A stretch of DNA of 64,000 nt, taken from the NCBI RefSeq assembly GCF_036687315.1, contig NZ_CP144683.1, positions 372,001-436,000 of the forward strand, written 5' to 3'. The position numbers and the translations under genes are program-made. The notes beneath the pieces are model-generated. The model did no database searches. It was not told the origin of the DNA and saw only the letters and a program-made list of their open reading frames with translations. Below, in pieces: positions 17,287 to 25,954 of the stretch. The stretch's first letter is position 1; each line of letters starts with the position of its first letter. Source of the stretch: Sphingopyxis sp. TUF1. GTDB taxonomy: Bacteria > Pseudomonadota > Alphaproteobacteria > Sphingomonadales > Sphingomonadaceae.

Positions 17287-18229
17287 CGGCTCCCTGCCCT
17301 TCGGATATTGGCGCGGGCGCCGGTGCTTTCTCGCCGCCGCCCAGCGAATAGACATAGGTCGCGAGCATCTTGACCGTCACCGGGTCGAGCCGGTGGCCCC
17401 AGCGCGGCATCACGCCGTTGCGCGGCTGCACGATCGTCGCGGTCAGGCTGCCGCGATCGCCGCCATAGAGCCAGACGGCGTCGGTCAGTTTCGGCGCGCC
17501 GACGGTGCGGTTCCCTGCGCCCGTGGCACCGTGGCAGACCGCGCAATTGGCCTGAAACAGCGCCTCGCCGCGAGCCGCAGCCGCGCTCGGTTTTTCCTGC
17601 CCGCTGATCACGCGAACATGGCTGACGACGTCGGCGATCTGCGCGGCGTCAAGGATGCCGTCGCGTCCGAAGGCGGGCATCTGGCTGACGCGCGTGGCCT
17701 TATGGTCGGGGTTCCGGATGCCGTGCGCGATCGTATATTCGATGCTCGCAAGATCGCCGCCCCACAGCCAGTCGTCATCGGTCAGGCTGGGATAGAGCTT
17801 CTTCACCCCCGCGCCGCCCGCGCCGTGGCACTGGACGCAATGGACCCGAAACGCCGCGGCGCCGCCCTGCACCGCCGCCTGCATCAGTTCGGGCTTGGCA
17901 GGAAGATCGGTCAGTGGCGTCGCCGCAATGGCGTTGGTGATAGGCGCGCGGCGTTCCGCGTGCGCCTGCATTGCCTGCTCCAGCTCGCCGCGGCTGCTCC
18001 ACCCCAGCACGCCTTGCGTGGCGCTGTTGAGCATCGGCCAGGCAGGGTAGAGGACGACATAGCCGGCCGCCCAGACGATGCTGGCGTAGAAGGTCCACAG
18101 CCACCAGCGCGGCATCGGCGTGTCGAGTTCCTCGATCCCGTCCCATTCATGCCCAACCGTGCTCGTGCCCGTGGCTTCGTCGATGCGTTTCCCATCGGCG
18201 GAAGCCGGGCTATTCTTCGCTTCAGCCAT
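17273..18229 (-). CDS. ccoP: cbb3-type cytochrome c oxidase subunit III (dihaem)
   Basis: A 318-residue protein: short soluble N-terminus with GHEWDGIEELDTPMPRWW, one membrane helix near residues 40-62, then two class I cytochrome c domains with CVQCH and CAVCH haem sites and downstream methionine ligands (SQMPAF, MPRWGHRL). It passes electrons to CcoO and CcoN. The start overlaps the ccoQ stop by 8 bp. Length and motifs are normal for the family. Confidence 0.95.
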   Translation of the reverse strand: MAEAKNSPASADGKRIDEATGTSTVGHEWDGIEELDTPMPRWWLWTFYASIVWAAGYVVLYPAWPMLNSATQGVLGWSSRGELEQAMQAHAERRAPITNAIAATPLTDLPAKPELMQAAVQGGAAAFRVHCVQCHGAGGAGVKKLYPSLTDDDWLWGGDLASIEYTIAHGIRNPDHKATRVSQMPAFGRDGILDAAQIADVVSHVRVISGQEKPSAAAARGEALFQANCAVCHGATGAGNRTVGAPKLTDAVWLYGGDRGSLTATIVQPRNGVMPRWGHRLDPVTVKMLATYVYSLGGGEKAPAPAPISEGQGADGQP

Positions 18230-18380
18230 GCTCGTCGTCCTTGAAGATCATCGTTGCAGCCTCTTCGTTGCGGTGGCGCGCCCCCTTGCCGAACGGCCAG
18301 GCGACGAGGCCCAGAAACAGGATCGTCATTGCGAGCAACCCCCAGCTGTCGGCGAAATGGCGCAGATCGTTGTAGGTCAC
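18222..18380 (-). CDS. ccoQ: cbb3-type oxidase subunit CcoQ
   Basis: A 52-residue protein with GTG start overlapping the ccoO stop (GTGA). It begins [13 protein letters not shown] and has one helix ([17 protein letters not shown]) followed by a charged tail with [13 protein letters not shown], the CcoQ/FixQ pattern. It stabilises the oxidase and links CcoP to the core. Confidence 0.93.
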   Translation of the reverse strand: MTYNDLRHFADSWGLLAMTILFLGLVAWPFGKGARHRNEEAATMIFKDDEHG

Positions 18381-19141
18381 CGCTTTGGCTCCTGCGGCGC
18401 GGCGCCCTGTTCCTGCGGCGCGGCTTTTTCGACGTCGACGAGTGTGCCGAGCATCTGGAGATAGGCGATCAGCGCATCCATTTCGGACAGGCGATCGGGA
18501 TTGCCGTCGAAATCGCGCACCTGCGCCTTGGGATAGCGTTTTTGCAGATCGATGCCCGCCGCCGGATCGACCTGAGCCTTCACATCCTCATTCGCCGCGG
18601 CGATCGCTTCCTTGCTGTACGGCACGCCGACGCGCGACAGCGCGGTCAGATCGTTGCGCATATCGCCGACATAAAGGTCGCGTTCGGCGAGGAACGCGTA
18701 AGGCGGCATGATCGACTCCGGCACGACGCTGCGCGGGTCGATCAGATGCGCCTTGTGCCATTCATCCGAATAGCGACCCCCGACGCGCGCCAGGTCGGGG
18801 CCGGTGCGCTTTGATCCCCATTGGAACGGATGATCGTACATGCTCTCGGCCGCAAGGCTGTAATGGCCATAGCGTTCGACCTCGTCGCGAAACGGGCGGA
18901 TCATCTGGCTGTGGCAGGTATAGCAGCCCTCGCGCATATAGATGTTGCGGCCCGCGAGCTCGAGCGGGGTATAGGGGCGCATCCCGTCGACCTTTTCGAT
19001 CGTGTTGTCGATCCAGAACAGCGGCGCGATTTCGACGATGCCGCCGATGGTGACGGCGATCAGCGAGAAGACGCCGAGCAGCGTCACATTGCGCTCCAGC
19101 TTCTTGTGGCTCAGGCGCTTTTCGGTGGGGTGGGTGGCCAT
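18377..19141 (-). CDS. ccoO: cbb3-type cytochrome c oxidase subunit II (monohaem)
   Basis: A 254-residue protein. An N-terminal membrane anchor ([23 protein letters not shown]) is followed by [24 protein letters not shown], the conserved haem c site of CcoO, and a distal methionine ([13 protein letters not shown]). It starts 12 bp after the ccoN stop, with the downstream ccoQ overlapping. No anomaly. Confidence 0.96.
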   Translation of the reverse strand: MATHPTEKRLSHKKLERNVTLLGVFSLIAVTIGGIVEIAPLFWIDNTIEKVDGMRPYTPLELAGRNIYMREGCYTCHSQMIRPFRDEVERYGHYSLAAESMYDHPFQWGSKRTGPDLARVGGRYSDEWHKAHLIDPRSVVPESIMPPYAFLAERDLYVGDMRNDLTALSRVGVPYSKEAIAAANEDVKAQVDPAAGIDLQKRYPKAQVRDFDGNPDRLSEMDALIAYLQMLGTLVDVEKAAPQEQGAAPQEPKR

Positions 19142-19153
19142 TGTCCGGGCTCC

Positions 19154-20812
19154 TTATTCGGCGGGCACGGGCGCGAGCGGACGATCCGCCGCAGCGCTGT
19201 AGGGGGTTTCGGTCATCGGCTTTTCGGTGCGGACCTTGCCCGCCAGCGTTGCCCAGACGTTGACGATCATGATCAGGAAGCCGGCAAGATACATCGCCCC
19301 GCCCGCGGCGCGGATCAGGTACATCGGGTGCATCGCCGCGACGCTTTCGGCAAAGCTGTAGACGAGGTAGCCGTCGGCGCCATATTCGCGCCACATCAGG
19401 CCCTGCATGATCCCCGCGACCCACATCGACGCGGCGTAAAAAACGATGCCGACGGTCGCGAGCCAGAAGTGCCAGTTGACCATGCGCAGGCTGTAGAGGC
19501 GCGGACGACCCCACAGGCGCGGCACCAGATAATAGACGCAGGCAAAGGTGATCATGCCGTTCCAGCCCAGCGCACCGCTATGCACATGGCCAATCGTCCA
19601 GTCGGTGTAGTGCGACATGGAGTTGACCCATTTGATCGACATCATCGGGCCTTCGAAGGTGCTCATCCCGTAAAAGGCGAGCGCCATCACCATCATGCGG
19701 ATGATCGGGTCGGTGCGGATCTTGTCCCACGCGCCGTTCAGCGTCATCAGCCCGTTGATCATTCCGCCCCAGCTCGGCATCCACAGCATGATCGAAAACA
19801 CCATGCCGAGCGTCTGCGCCCAGTCGGGCAGCGCGGTGTAGTGAAGATGATGCGGACCCGCCCAGATGTAGAGGAAGATCAACGACCAGAAGTGGATGAT
19901 CGACAGGCGATAGGAATAAACCGGCCGCTCGGCCTGCTTTGGCACGAAATAATACATCATCGCGAGGAAGCCCGCGGTCAGAAAGAAACCGACCGCATTA
20001 TGCCCGTACCACCACTGCGTCAGCGCATCCTGTACCCCGGCGAAGGCGGCGTAGCTCTTGGATCCGAAGAGACTGGCCGGCATCGACAGATTGTTGACGA
20101 TGTGAAGCATCGCGATGGTGATGATGAAGCTGAGGTAAAACCAGTTCGCGACATAGATATGCGGCTCGCGGCGCCGGACGATCGTGCCGACAAACACCGC
20201 GAGATAGGCGACCCAGACGATCGTCAGCCACAGGTCGACATACCATTCGGGCTCGGCATATTCTTTCGCTTCGGTGACGCCCATCAGATAGCCGGTCGCC
20301 GCGAGCACGATAAACAGCTGGTATCCCCAGAAGACGAAGCGCGCGAGGTTCGGAAAGGCGAGCCGCGCGCGGCAGGTGCGCTGGACGACGTAAAAGCTCG
20401 TCGCGATCAGCGCATTGCCGCCGAACGCAAAGATCACTGCCGAGGTGTGGAGCGGGCGCAGCCGCCCGAAGGTCGTATATTCGAGGTTGAGGTTGAGCAC
20501 CGGGAAGGCGAGCTGGAGCGCGATGAACAGCCCCACCGCCATCCCCGCGATGCCCCAGAACAGCGTCGCGATGACGCCCCAGCGCACCGGATCGTCGTCA
20601 TAGACGCCCTGATCGGCGGGGATCTTCAATATGCCCCGCGCGATAGCGCCATAATCCGCCCGCGAAATCGTCGCCCACAGAACGGTGAGGCAGGCGACCG
20701 CAACGATCATCATATGCACCGCAAACGGCGCATCGACCGCCAGCGCCGCCATGACGAGCGCAAGGAGGGTCAGCGCCAGCCAGCCGCCCGCTTTCATCAC
20801 CAGACCGTCCAT
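19154..20812 (-). CDS. ccoN: cbb3-type cytochrome c oxidase subunit I (catalytic)
   Basis: A 552-residue haem-copper oxidase subunit with about 12 helices. Conserved histidine-bearing segments are visible: [20 protein letters not shown] (low-spin haem), [17 protein letters not shown] (CuB), [19 protein letters not shown] and [21 protein letters not shown] 20812, preceded by GGGGACA, is chosen because a longer reading frame would begin inside the FNR box. The gene heads ccoNOQPGHIS and is probably activated by FNR/FixK under low oxygen, since the operator is ~80 nt upstream. Confidence 0.96.
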   Translation of the reverse strand: MDGLVMKAGGWLALTLLALVMAALAVDAPFAVHMMIVAVACLTVLWATISRADYGAIARGILKIPADQGVYDDDPVRWGVIATLFWGIAGMAVGLFIALQLAFPVLNLNLEYTTFGRLRPLHTSAVIFAFGGNALIATSFYVVQRTCRARLAFPNLARFVFWGYQLFIVLAATGYLMGVTEAKEYAEPEWYVDLWLTIVWVAYLAVFVGTIVRRREPHIYVANWFYLSFIITIAMLHIVNNLSMPASLFGSKSYAAFAGVQDALTQWWYGHNAVGFFLTAGFLAMMYYFVPKQAERPVYSYRLSIIHFWSLIFLYIWAGPHHLHYTALPDWAQTLGMVFSIMLWMPSWGGMINGLMTLNGAWDKIRTDPIIRMMVMALAFYGMSTFEGPMMSIKWVNSMSHYTDWTIGHVHSGALGWNGMITFACVYYLVPRLWGRPRLYSLRMVNWHFWLATVGIVFYAASMWVAGIMQGLMWREYGADGYLVYSFAESVAAMHPMYLIRAAGGAMYLAGFLIMIVNVWATLAGKVRTEKPMTETPYSAAADRPLAPVPAE

Positions 20813-20885
20813 ATATTTGTCCCCGCTTCCAGCGGCTTCGCGCCGCGCTTCGGATCGCTCTTGGACGCGCGCGGGCGGCGAAACA

Positions 20886-20899
20886 TTGACCGGGATCAA
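20886..20899. promoter_or_regulatory. FNR/FixK-type operator between ccoN and ompW-like gene
   Basis: TTGACCGGGATCAA, one mismatch to TTGAT-N4-ATCAA. Its centre is 80 nt from the ccoN ATG and 87 nt from the divergent OmpW-like ATG, so class II activation at -41.5 would leave 5' leaders of about 40 nt on either side. It can serve one or both promoters. No clear -10 was picked by eye. Confidence 0.75.
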
Positions 20900-20979
20900 C
20901 GAATTGCTTGCGCTCCATCAATGCGGCGCGTGGCCGGGCGGCGCAGGGACGGCCTGGTCAACAACAGGAGCCAAATCCC

Positions 20980-21651
20980 ATGAAGTGCCGATATTTCTCC
21001 CTCGCCGCCCTCGCCGCCGCGCTGGCGGTGCCGGGGCAGGCCGCCGCGAAGAGCGGCGACATCCAGTTCAAGCTGCTCGCAACCTATGTCGCGCCCGACG
21101 GCAAAATTGACGATGTGCAGCTCGACCTGATCGGCCTGCCCGCGGACACGCAGACCAGGGCCGACGACAATGTCGTCCCGACCGTGGCGATCGAATATTT
21201 CGTCGCCGACAATATCTCGGTCGAAACGATCGCGGGCGTGACCCAGCATGACGTCGTCGGGCGCGGCGGGCTCGCCGGGGCGGGGCTGGTATCCGATGCG
21301 AACATCGTCCCCGCGACGCTCACGCTCAAATATCATTTCGGCAAGGACGGCGGCGTCCGGCCCTATCTGGGCGCGGGGCCGAGCTATTTCATCTTCATCG
21401 ACGAAAAGCCCGGCGCGACCGCGGTCGCCCTCGGCGCAACGCGGCAGAAGATGGACGATACGCTGGGCGTCGCGCTGCAGGCAGGCGTCGATGTCCCGGT
21501 GAATGCCAAGGGAATGGCCGTCACCTTCGATGCAAAGCGTTATTTCCTGCGCCCGGCCGCGCATTGGTTCGCCGGATCGACCGAAGTTCTGCGCACCGAG
21601 CACAAGCTCGATCCCTGGGTGATCAGCGCAGGCGTCGCCTTCCGCTTCTGA
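20980..21651 (+). CDS. OmpW family outer membrane protein
   Basis: A 223-residue outer membrane protein: signal peptide (YFSLAALAAALAVPGQAAA), the OmpW start FKLLATYVAPDG, an 8-strand pattern with alternating residues, the block ATLTLKYHFGKDGGVRPYLGAGPSYF, and a C-terminal aromatic strand ending in F. ATG 20980 follows AGGAG. OmpW channels small hydrophobic compounds and in enterobacteria is FNR-controlled; here an FNR box lies 87 nt upstream, shared with ccoN. The ligand is unknown. Confidence 0.9.
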   Translation: MKCRYFSLAALAAALAVPGQAAAKSGDIQFKLLATYVAPDGKIDDVQLDLIGLPADTQTRADDNVVPTVAIEYFVADNISVETIAGVTQHDVVGRGGLAGAGLVSDANIVPATLTLKYHFGKDGGVRPYLGAGPSYFIFIDEKPGATAVALGATRQKMDDTLGVALQAGVDVPVNAKGMAVTFDAKRYFLRPAAHWFAGSTEVLRTEHKLDPWVISAGVAFRF

Positions 21652-21673
21652 CGTCCCCCACTGGCGCCGACGG

Positions 21674-22366
21674 TCAGCCCGCCATGTCCTCCATCGCCGC
21701 GCGATCGTTGATAACGATCTCGCGGCGCGAGGGAAGGTCGAGCACCCCGTCGGCGCGCATTTTTGTGAGCTGGCGGCTCGTCGTCTCGATCGTCAGCCCC
21801 AATATGTCAGCGATCTGCTGGCGCCCAAAGGGCAGTTCAAACACGCCGCGGTTCGCGCCGGCGTCGCATCCCTGCCCCTCCAGCCGCTCGGACATTTCGA
21901 GCAGGAAGGACGCGACCTTCTCCGATGCCGACTTGCGCCCGAGCAACATCATCCAGTGGCGCGCACGATCGAGCTCGTCGAGCGTGCGGCGAAGCAATTT
22001 CTGCTGAAGATCGGGATGCGAGCCGGCGAACTCATCAAAATTGTTGCGGTTGAAGATGCAGACTTCGGCGTCGGTCATCGCGGTGACGCTGTACGGGCTT
22101 TCCTTGCCGAACGGGCGGCCGATGAAATCTGACGGGAAGACGATGCCGACAATCTGCTCGCGGCCATCGGCGGTCGACACCACCAGCTTCAGCACGCCGG
22201 CAAGAACATTGGCAACGACGGGGGCGCCGTCGCCCTCCCACAGCAGCGTCTGCCCCTGTCGAACCTTCTGCTTGCGCCCCATCTTGCCAAGCGCTTCAAG
22301 CTCGGCCGTGTTCAGGCTCGCGCAAATTGCGCGGTTGCGGACGACACAGGCGGCACAATCGGTCAC
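21674..22366 (-). CDS. FNR-type oxygen-responsive Crp/Fnr regulator (copy 1)
   Basis: A 230-residue Crp/Fnr protein. Cysteines C4, C7 and C15 at the extreme N-terminus plus the cysteine in TDAEVCIFNRNNF give the four-ligand set of FNR/FnrL proteins that hold an O2-labile [4Fe-4S] cluster. Residues ~30-120 form the cyclic-nucleotide-like fold, then the dimer helix and the HTH (FGRQQIADILGLTIETTSRQ) with E and R contacts expected to read TTGAT. A close paralogue lies at 24754-25443. Both probably act on the three FNR boxes of this window. Confidence 0.9.
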   Translation of the reverse strand: MTDCAACVVRNRAICASLNTAELEALGKMGRKQKVRQGQTLLWEGDGAPVVANVLAGVLKLVVSTADGREQIVGIVFPSDFIGRPFGKESPYSVTAMTDAEVCIFNRNNFDEFAGSHPDLQQKLLRRTLDELDRARHWMMLLGRKSASEKVASFLLEMSERLEGQGCDAGANRGVFELPFGRQQIADILGLTIETTSRQLTKMRADGVLDLPSRREIVINDRAAMEDMAG

Positions 22367-22414
22367 GGCGCCGCGGTACAGCAGACGTCGGCAATTGCAA
22401 AGCGCGACGGCGGA

Positions 22415-23227
22415 TCAGTGCATCACCAGCAAGGGGACCGGTGCCGATTCCAGCATGTAGCGCGTTACGCCGCCGAAAATCGTCTCGCGCAGGCGGGTAT
22501 GCCCGAACGCGCCCATCACGATCATGCCCACGCCAAGATCGCGCGCACTGCGTTCCAGCGTTTCCTCGACCGTCCCCGCGCCGCACGCAACCTCGCGCAG
22601 TTCGGCATGAATGTCGTGGCGCGACAGGTAGCGCAGCGCGTCGTCGGCGGCGACCTGCCCATCCGCCTCACCAACGGACACGAGCAAGACGTTGCGCGCA
22701 TCGGCCATCAACGGCACCGCAGCGCGTATCGCGTGCGCCGCCTGCGGGCTGCCGTTCCACGCGACCATAACCGGCGCGTCGAGATCGAGCGGGCCGCATG
22801 GTTCGGGAATGGCGAGAACCGGGACGGGGACGGCCATGGCAATATCGCCCGCCATCATCGGCGGCGTAAAACTGCGACGCCGATCCGCGGTCCCCAGCGA
22901 AACGATGGCGAGATCGGCCAGCGCCGCGGCCAGTGCCAGCGTCGAGACGACGTCGCCGTCGGACACGCTGACGTCCCACGGCACATCCTCGCGCTCCAGC
23001 TCGGCGCGCAGGCGGACTGCGAGTGCGTCGTCGGCTTGCTGCGCCTTGCTCAACTGTTCGGCCGCGAGATACATGCCGCCAAACGGATCCGTCGCAATGA
23101 ATTGCTGAAAGGGCGAACTGATCACCAAATTCACGTGCGACCGCTGCCGCCTGCCGATCGCCAGCGCGCTCTCCAAACGGACCGTCATTCCGGGGCCGTC
23201 GTCGGCATGAACCAAGATATTGCGCAT
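22415..23227 (-). CDS. Tandem UspA universal stress protein
   Basis: A 270-residue cytosolic protein with two Usp domains. The first begins NILVHADDGPGM; the second begins near VMVAWNGSPQAAHAIRAAVPL and ends in the nucleotide-binding signature GMIVMGAFGHTRLRETIFGG. ATG 23227 has AGGAG upstream and is preferred over the extended frame. An FNR box 53-66 nt upstream suggests induction in low oxygen, as for Usp genes in anaerobic regulons. Confidence 0.88.
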   Translation of the reverse strand: MRNILVHADDGPGMTVRLESALAIGRRQRSHVNLVISSPFQQFIATDPFGGMYLAAEQLSKAQQADDALAVRLRAELEREDVPWDVSVSDGDVVSTLALAAALADLAIVSLGTADRRRSFTPPMMAGDIAMAVPVPVLAIPEPCGPLDLDAPVMVAWNGSPQAAHAIRAAVPLMADARNVLLVSVGEADGQVAADDALRYLSRHDIHAELREVACGAGTVEETLERSARDLGVGMIVMGAFGHTRLRETIFGGVTRYMLESAPVPLLVMH

Positions 23228-23279
23228 ATTGCTTCTCCTGCGGTTGCAGGCATTTGGACTCAATGGGCGGGGAGGGTCA

Positions 23280-23293
23280 TTGATCGGCGTCAA
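23280..23293. promoter_or_regulatory. FNR/FixK-type operator upstream of usp
   Basis: TTGATCGGCGTCAA, one mismatch to consensus. Its centre is 59.5 nt from the usp ATG, giving a leader of ~18 nt if class II. The divergent metallo-hydrolase gene begins 113 nt on the other side, so a shared role is possible. Confidence 0.7.
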
Positions 23294-23406
23294 TGTCGAC
23301 GACTTGGGGCATCTGCGATGTTCCCGATTACGAGAGGCCGAAAATCTCTGACTTTCGCCGCTCCGTCTCTATACTGGATTGTCCGACATTTGAGAGATTG
23401 CTCGAT

Positions 23407-24330
23407 ATGACCGACCTTCACCGCGACGCGGCCGCTGCCATGATCGAAACCGCGCACCGCACGGGAAAGGCGCCCGTCGTAAGGACCTTCTTCGACGAGG
23501 CGACCTTCACCGCAACGCATGTCGTCCACGATCCCGCGACGCTGCGGGCGGCGATCATCGACAGCGTGCTCGATTTCGATCAGCCGTCGGGTCGCACCAG
23601 CCATGCATCGGCCGACGCGATCATCGACTATGTTCGCGCTGAACATCTTACTGTCGAATGGCAGATCGAAACGCACGCGCATGCCGACCATCTCTCGGCG
23701 GCGCCCTATCTGCAGGAAAAGCTCGGCGGCCCGATCGTGATCGGTCGACATATCCAGACGGTGCAGACCGTGTTTGGTGAGATATTCAACGAAGACGACC
23801 GTTTTGCCCGCGACGGATCGCAGTTCGATCGTCTGATGGAGGATGGCGAGACCTTCCAGCTCGGCGAAATCGAGGGGATGGTGCTGCACACGCCGGGGCA
23901 TACGCCCGCGTGCATGGTGTGGATCATCGGCGACGCGCTGTTCACCGGCGACACCTTGTTCATGCCCGATTATGGCACCGCGCGCGCCGATTTTCCGGGC
24001 GGCGACGCGCGCACGCTCTATCGCTCGATCCACAGGCTGCTCGCGCTCCCCGATGTAACGCGGGTCTTCCTGTGCCACGATTATAAGGCACCGGGGCGCG
24101 ACACTTATGTGTGGGAAACGACGATCGCCGCCGAACGCACCGCGAATGTCCATGTGCACGAAGGCGTAAGCGAGGAGGCCTTCGTTGCGATGCGCGAGGC
24201 GCGCGACAAGACGCTGTCGATGCCGCGGCTGATCCTGCCCTCAATCCAGGTCAATATGCGCGCGGGGCACTTGCCTGACCCCGAGAGCAACGGGACACGC
24301 TATCTAAAACTGCCGATAAATTTATTCTGA
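23407..24330 (+). CDS. Metallo-beta-lactamase-fold hydrolase, persulfide dioxygenase/BLH-like
   Basis: A 307-residue MBL-fold protein. Metal site: THAHADH (ETHAHADHLSAA), then HTPGHTPACM, GDTLFMPDYGTARADFPGG and the final HDY. This order is typical of ETHE1/BLH-type persulfide dioxygenases and related sulfide-response hydrolases. No rhodanese domain is attached. ATG 23407 is used, with GAGAG upstream; the region upstream holds an FNR box. A role in sulfane-sulfur detoxification is a family-based inference. Confidence 0.8.
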   Translation: MTDLHRDAAAAMIETAHRTGKAPVVRTFFDEATFTATHVVHDPATLRAAIIDSVLDFDQPSGRTSHASADAIIDYVRAEHLTVEWQIETHAHADHLSAAPYLQEKLGGPIVIGRHIQTVQTVFGEIFNEDDRFARDGSQFDRLMEDGETFQLGEIEGMVLHTPGHTPACMVWIIGDALFTGDTLFMPDYGTARADFPGGDARTLYRSIHRLLALPDVTRVFLCHDYKAPGRDTYVWETTIAAERTANVHVHEGVSEEAFVAMREARDKTLSMPRLILPSIQVNMRAGHLPDPESNGTRYLKLPINLF

Positions 24331-24352
24331 CGGCCTTCGACGGAAGGCGACG

Positions 24353-24757
24353 TCAGGCTTTGGCGACGGTCAACCGGCGGACCGTATCCACCAGCGCATG
24401 TTCGCGAAGCGGTTTGTCGAAAACCGCCGCGAATCCGGCCGCGCGGGCGCGGCCCGCCAGCTCATTCGATCCGAAAGCGGAAATCAGCACCGCAGGGCCA
24501 CTCCAGCCCCCCGCCCGCATCGCCGAATGCAACGCAATCCCATCCTGACCATCGAGCCGAAAATCGGTGACGAGGCAGGCGGGAGGCGATGCCGCCGCGT
24601 CGGCAAGCGCCTGCGCCGCGGCCGGATAGGCGACGGCATCGAAGCCGCGGCCTTTCAGCAACAATAACAACGAGCGACGGACCGCCGGGTCATCCTCGAC
24701 GATCAGAATTCGCGGATGATCCGGCCCCCGATTGCCACCTTGGTCCGGCATTATCAT
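24353..24757 (-). CDS. Receiver-only response regulator
   Basis: A 134-residue single-domain receiver. Acidic pocket DD (LIVEDDPAVRR), phospho-acceptor D in VTDFRLDGQDG, S in LISAFGS and K in FDKPLR are all present. There is no output domain. Its ATG overlaps the stop of the FNR copy 2 gene (ATGA), so the two are co-translated. It may receive phosphate from FixL or an unlinked kinase. Confidence 0.85.
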   Translation of the reverse strand: MIMPDQGGNRGPDHPRILIVEDDPAVRRSLLLLLKGRGFDAVAYPAAAQALADAAASPPACLVTDFRLDGQDGIALHSAMRAGGWSGPAVLISAFGSNELAGRARAAGFAAVFDKPLREHALVDTVRRLTVAKA

Positions 24758-25443
24758 CCGGCCATCATTTCCACCGCGCGGCGATCGTGGATCACTACTT
24801 CGCGGCGGGACGGAAGGTCGACGAGTCCGTCTGCGCGCATTCGCGTCAACTGCCGGCACGTCGTTTCGATCGTCAGCCCCAATATGTCGGCGATCTGCTG
24901 GCGGCCGAAGGGCAGCTCGAAACCGTCGTCCTGTTGCGCCGATCCGGCATCACCCGACAGACGATCCGACATTTCGAGAAGGAAGGACGCCACTTTTTCG
25001 GCAGCGGATTTTCGGCCCAGCAGCATCATCCAATAGCGGGCCCGATCGAGTTCATCGAGCGTCCGGCGGAGCAATTTCTGCTGCAGATGGGGATGCTTGT
25101 CGGCAAAGGCGTCAAAGTCGTTGCGGTTATATATGCACACCTCGGCGTCGGTCATCGCAGTCACCCGATAGGGGCTTTCCTTGCCGAACGGACGGCCGAT
25201 AAAGTCGGAAGCGAAGACGATCCCGACGATCTGTTCGCGCCCATCGGAGGCTGCGACGACCAGCTTGAGCACGCCTTTCAGGACATTGGCAACCAGCGGC
25301 GCGTCATCGCCTTCCCATATCAGCGTATGACCCGATTTGACGCTTTGGCGGCGCCCCATCCGGCCGAGCTCGGCAAGTTCGCCAACGTCGAGGCTCGCGC
25401 AGATCGCGCGGCCCCGCACGGCGCAGGACGCACAGTCGCTCAC
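24754..25443 (-). CDS. FNR-type oxygen-responsive Crp/Fnr regulator (copy 2)
   Basis: A 229-residue paralogue of the regulator at 21674-22366, very similar throughout (shared ASDFIGRPFGKESPY, LQQKLLRRTLDELDRAR and HTH segments). Cysteines C4, C7, C15 and the one in TDAEVCIYNRN keep the [4Fe-4S] ligand set. HTH FGRQQIADILGLTIETTCRQ differs by one residue (Cys for Ser). It is followed in an ATGA-coupled operon by a receiver-only regulator. Duplicate FNRs may divide roles by oxygen or NO sensitivity; this is inference. Confidence 0.9.
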   Translation of the reverse strand: MSDCASCAVRGRAICASLDVGELAELGRMGRRQSVKSGHTLIWEGDDAPLVANVLKGVLKLVVAASDGREQIVGIVFASDFIGRPFGKESPYRVTAMTDAEVCIYNRNDFDAFADKHPHLQQKLLRRTLDELDRARYWMMLLGRKSAAEKVASFLLEMSDRLSGDAGSAQQDDGFELPFGRQQIADILGLTIETTCRQLTRMRADGLVDLPSRREVVIHDRRAVEMMAG

Positions 25444-25601
25444 CGGTTGAGTTCCGGCATCAAGGGGTGGATGGGCGACCTATGCGTCATGCCCCGCCTT
25501 CTATGCGCGGCGCTCCACGAAAGAAGTAAGGGAGTGTACGTATTTGGTCCGACGACGCTTCGGTACAGATGGGCGGCATAGATGTGCCAAAGAAGGGACA
25601 A

Positions 25602-25934
25602 ATGATGTTGGACGCCGCAACCGTTCGCGCGCAGCTCGAAGCGCGCCTCTTGGCATTGGGCGCGCGCGTCGACGACATAGAGACGACGCAGCGCGAACCG
25701 CTCGGCGACGATTTCGCCGACCAGGCCGTCGCACGTCAGGACGACGAGTCGCTGGATGCGATCGAAAGCGCTGCGCTCGAAGAAGCTGCACTGACCCGTC
25801 AGGCGCTCGCGCGGCTGGACGCCGGAACTTATGGAATCTGCGTTGGCTGCGGCAAACCAATTTCTGCGGAGCGACTGCGGGCGCTTCCGATCGCTTCGCA
25901 CTGTATTGCCTGCGCACGCGGCACTGAACGCTGA
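25602..25934 (+). CDS. TraR/DksA-type zinc-finger protein
   Basis: A 110-residue protein. The N-terminal helical hairpin (coiled-coil prone) is followed by a C4 zinc finger, CVGCGKPISAERLRALPIAS then CIAC. Short TraR/DksA relatives bind the secondary channel of RNA polymerase and tune stress or ppGpp responses. ATG 25602 follows AGAAGGGA. The hairpin-tip DxxDxA motif of DksA is not clear, so a DksA-like activity is uncertain. Confidence 0.8.
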   Translation: MMLDAATVRAQLEARLLALGARVDDIETTQREPLGDDFADQAVARQDDESLDAIESAALEEAALTRQALARLDAGTYGICVGCGKPISAERLRALPIASHCIACARGTER

Positions 25935-25954
25935 GCGGTATCGCCGGCACACCG

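Noticed and set aside
18821..20983. Plus-strand frame of 720 codons opposite ccoO and ccoN
   Set aside because: Charge-rich, repetitive composition with no motif; ccoN and ccoO on the other strand are certain.
25447..25463. TTGA...ATCAA pair upstream of FNR copy 2
   Set aside because: The spacing is 17 bp overall instead of 14, so it is not an FNR site.
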